Origin: an uncultured Clostridia bacterium
GTDB lineage: Bacteria; Bacillota; Clostridia; Oscillospirales; CAG-272
NCBI GenBank assembly: GCA_937892405.1
Contig: CALAFS010000033.1
Span: 1 to 5,680 of the forward strand
Length of the DNA stretch: 5,680 nt
Direction: 5' to 3'
Position numbers and translations under genes: made by a program. This document shows, piece after piece, positions 3,965-5,680 of the stretch. Each line of letters opens with the position of its first letter. Position 1 is the first letter of the stretch. Under the pieces are notes generated by a model. That model was given only the letters and a program-made list of their open reading frames with translations. It was not told the DNA's origin and made no database searches.

Positions 3965-5680
3965 TCTTCGCCCTGATCGGCAATCAGAACTGCGGCAAGA
4001 CCACCCTCTTCAACCGTCTGACGGGAGCGAACCGCCATGTCGGCAACTTCCCCGGAGTCACCGTGGACGAAAAGAGCGGTACGGTGCGCGGGCACGCGGA
4101 GGCGACGGTCGTCGACCTGCCGGGGATCTATTCCCTGCGCCCTTATACGAACGAGGAGATCGTGACGCGGGACTTTCTCCTGAACGGGCACCCCGACGGG
4201 ATCATCAACATCGTCGACGCGACGAATATCGAGCGCAACCTCTATCTGACCCTCCAGCTCCTCGAGATCGGACTGCCGACCGTCCTCGCCCTCAACATGA
4301 TGGACGAGGTGCGGGAGAACGGCGGTACGGTCGAGATCGACAAGCTCTCCGAAGAGCTGGGCATTCCCGTCGTGCCGATCAGCGCGGCAAAGAACGAGGG
4401 AGTCGACGAGCTGATCGACCGCGCGATTTCCGCAGTAAAGAACGGGACGAAGCCGAAGCGCATCGACTTTTGCCCCGCGGGTCCGATCCACCGCTGTATT
4501 CACGCGGTGGCACATCTGATCGAAGACCATGCGGTGCGGGCGGGTATGCCGGCGCGATTCGCCGCGACGAAGGTGATCGAGGAGGATCGGGACATCGTCG
4601 CGCGGCTGTCCCTTGACGAAAACGAACGCGAAATGATCGGGCACTCGGTGCTCGAGATGGAGCGCGAGGAGGGGCTCGACCGCCACGAGGCGCTCGCCGC
4701 CATGCGCTACGACTTTATCGAGCGGGTATGTGCCGGGACCGTCGTCAAATGTCACGAGAGCCGCGAGCGGCGGCGCAGTCTCGCGATCGACCGCGTGCTG
4801 ACGCACAAGGTCTTCGCCATTCCCGTCTTTCTCTTCATCATGCTGACCGTCTTCACCCTGACCTTCGCCGTGATCGGCGACTTCTTTTCGAATCTTCTCG
4901 AGGCGGGGATCGGTGCGCTCGGCGAGGTGGTCGACACATGGCTTGCCACAGCGTATGTCAACCCCGTGATCCGCAGTCTTGTCGTCGACGGCATTTTCGG
5001 CGGAGTGGGGAGTGTCGTTTCCTTCGTCCCTTACATTGTGGTGCTTTTCTTCTTCCTCTCGATTCTCGAGGATACGGGATATATGGCGCGCATTGCCTTC
5101 GTCATGGATCAGCCGCTCCGTAAAATCGGGCTGTCGGGCAGGAGCTTTGTCCCGATGCTGATCGGCTTCGGCTGTACGGTGCCCGCCGTCATGGCGACGC
5201 GCACGCTCTCTTCCGAGCGCGACCGACGCATGACCGTCCTGCTGACCCCTTTCATGTCCTGCTCGGCGAAGATGACGATCTATCTCTTCTTCGTCAACTT
5301 TCTCTTTGACAGCGCGCTTCTGAAGGTTGCCGTAATGGCGGGACTCTACCTTCTCGGCGTGCTCGTCGGGATTCTCTCTGCCGCGGTGCTGAAGCACACC
5401 GCCTTCCGCGGGGATCCCGTGCCTTTTGTCATGGAGCTGCCGAACTACCGCTTCCCTTCGGCGAAGAGCGTGTTTCTTCTGATGTGGGAGAAGGCGAAGG
5501 ACTTTTTGCAAAAGGCGTTCACCGTCATTCTGCTTTCCTCGGTGCTGATCTGGTTTTTATCGAGCTTCGACCTCGGGCTGTACCCTGTCGGAGAGGACGC
5601 GGGTGCCTCGATCCTCGCGAAGATCGGCGGAGCGCTCGCCGTGCTTTTCCGTCCCCTCGGCTTCGGCAGGTGGGAGACGA
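3961..5680 (+). CDS. feoB: Ferrous iron transporter FeoB, 3' end missing (runs off right edge)
   Basis: FeoB is the inner-membrane Fe(II) permease with an N-terminal cytoplasmic GTPase. The visible 573 residues show all G motifs: G1 GNQNCGKT (7-14), G2 Thr34 in NFPGVTV, G3 DLPG (52-55), G4 NMMD (112-115) and G5 SAAK (141-144). A helical GDI-like linker follows (about 170-265). Membrane segments are near 284-306, 345-369, 424-448, 453-477 and 518-536. The first gate region, LEDTGYMARIAF (369-380) and GFGCTVPAVMATR (402-414), contains Cys405. The next motif, TPFMSCSAK (429-437), contains Cys434. ELPNYRFPS (492-500) is the usual family linker. The ATG at 3961 overlaps the feoA stop and has GGAGG (3947-3951) nine bases upstream, inside feoA. 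FeoB proteins usually reach about 650-830 residues, so part of the second half of the permease is missing. At 439 there is Thr where many homologues have Pro. Confidence 0.97.
   Translation, partial: MIFALIGNQNCGKTTLFNRLTGANRHVGNFPGVTVDEKSGTVRGHAEATVVDLPGIYSLRPYTNEEIVTRDFLLNGHPDGIINIVDATNIERNLYLTLQLLEIGLPTVLALNMMDEVRENGGTVEIDKLSEELGIPVVPISAAKNEGVDELIDRAISAVKNGTKPKRIDFCPAGPIHRCIHAVAHLIEDHAVRAGMPARFAATKVIEEDRDIVARLSLDENEREMIGHSVLEMEREEGLDRHEALAAMRYDFIERVCAGTVVKCHESRERRRSLAIDRVLTHKVFAIPVFLFIMLTVFTLTFAVIGDFFSNLLEAGIGALGEVVDTWLATAYVNPVIRSLVVDGIFGGVGSVVSFVPYIVVLFFFLSILEDTGYMARIAFVMDQPLRKIGLSGRSFVPMLIGFGCTVPAVMATRTLSSERDRRMTVLLTPFMSCSAKMTIYLFFVNFLFDSALLKVAVMAGLYLLGVLVGILSAAVLKHTAFRGDPVPFVMELPNYRFPSAKSVFLLMWEKAKDFLQKAFTVILLSSVLIWFLSSFDLGLYPVGEDAGASILAKIGGALAVLFRPLGFGRWET

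Noticed and set aside
3951..4616. A plus-strand reading frame overlapping the start of feoB in another frame
   Set aside because: Its translation is Arg/Pro/Gly-rich with no domain, whereas the frame starting at 3961 encodes the full GTPase motif series.
3889..5511. A 540-codon minus-strand reading frame opposite feoB
   Set aside because: Its translation is a monotonous His/Arg/Asp/Glu-rich sequence typical of the antisense of a GC-rich gene, and feoB on the other strand has all family motifs.

Overview
The window looks like ordinary chromosome from a strictly or mainly anaerobic, fairly GC-rich member of the Clostridia, probably a gut lineage of the Oscillospirales or a related group. Three things support this: an oxygen-sensitive class III ribonucleotide reductase, a ferrous-iron (Feo) uptake operon, and a short palindromic intergenic repeat of a style I recall from gut Clostridia. 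The taxonomic reading is inference. Coding regions are GC-rich, while the divergent intergenic region is strongly AT-rich and carries near-consensus sigma-A promoters.

Layout. Positions 1-700 (minus strand) hold the first 233 codons of a tRNA-dihydrouridine synthase gene (dus) whose 3' end lies off the left edge. Positions 701-1019 are non-coding and contain a hairpin-forming repeat (about 796-856) plus an imperfect tandem duplication with a period of about 70-73 bp (835-971). A strong intrinsic terminator (1020-1054) closes nrdD (1055-3229, minus strand), a complete 724-residue anaerobic ribonucleoside-triphosphate reductase. Upstream of nrdD is a TTGACA-16-TATAAT extended -10 promoter, overlapped by two imperfect copies of the NrdR-box consensus offset by 32 bp. 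A divergent intergenic region follows, containing inverted repeats. It leads to a second near-consensus promoter (3600-3629, plus strand), a perfect 8-bp-arm inverted repeat directly downstream of it, and a leader hairpin ending one base before the Shine-Dalgarno sequence of feoA. feoA (3722-3964) and feoB (3961 to beyond the right edge) overlap by ATGA and are translationally coupled.

Functionally, nrdD makes dNTPs without oxygen through glycyl-radical chemistry and needs an iron-sulfur radical-SAM activase (NrdG), which is not encoded here. FeoAB imports Fe(II). The two transcription units diverge and each has its own apparent control element, a nucleotide-responsive one for nrdD and probably a metal-responsive one for feo. 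I found no convincing undescribed system. The points most worth a second look are the putative NrdR tandem operator, the unassigned feo operator and adjacent leader hairpin, and the repeat cluster between nrdD and dus.
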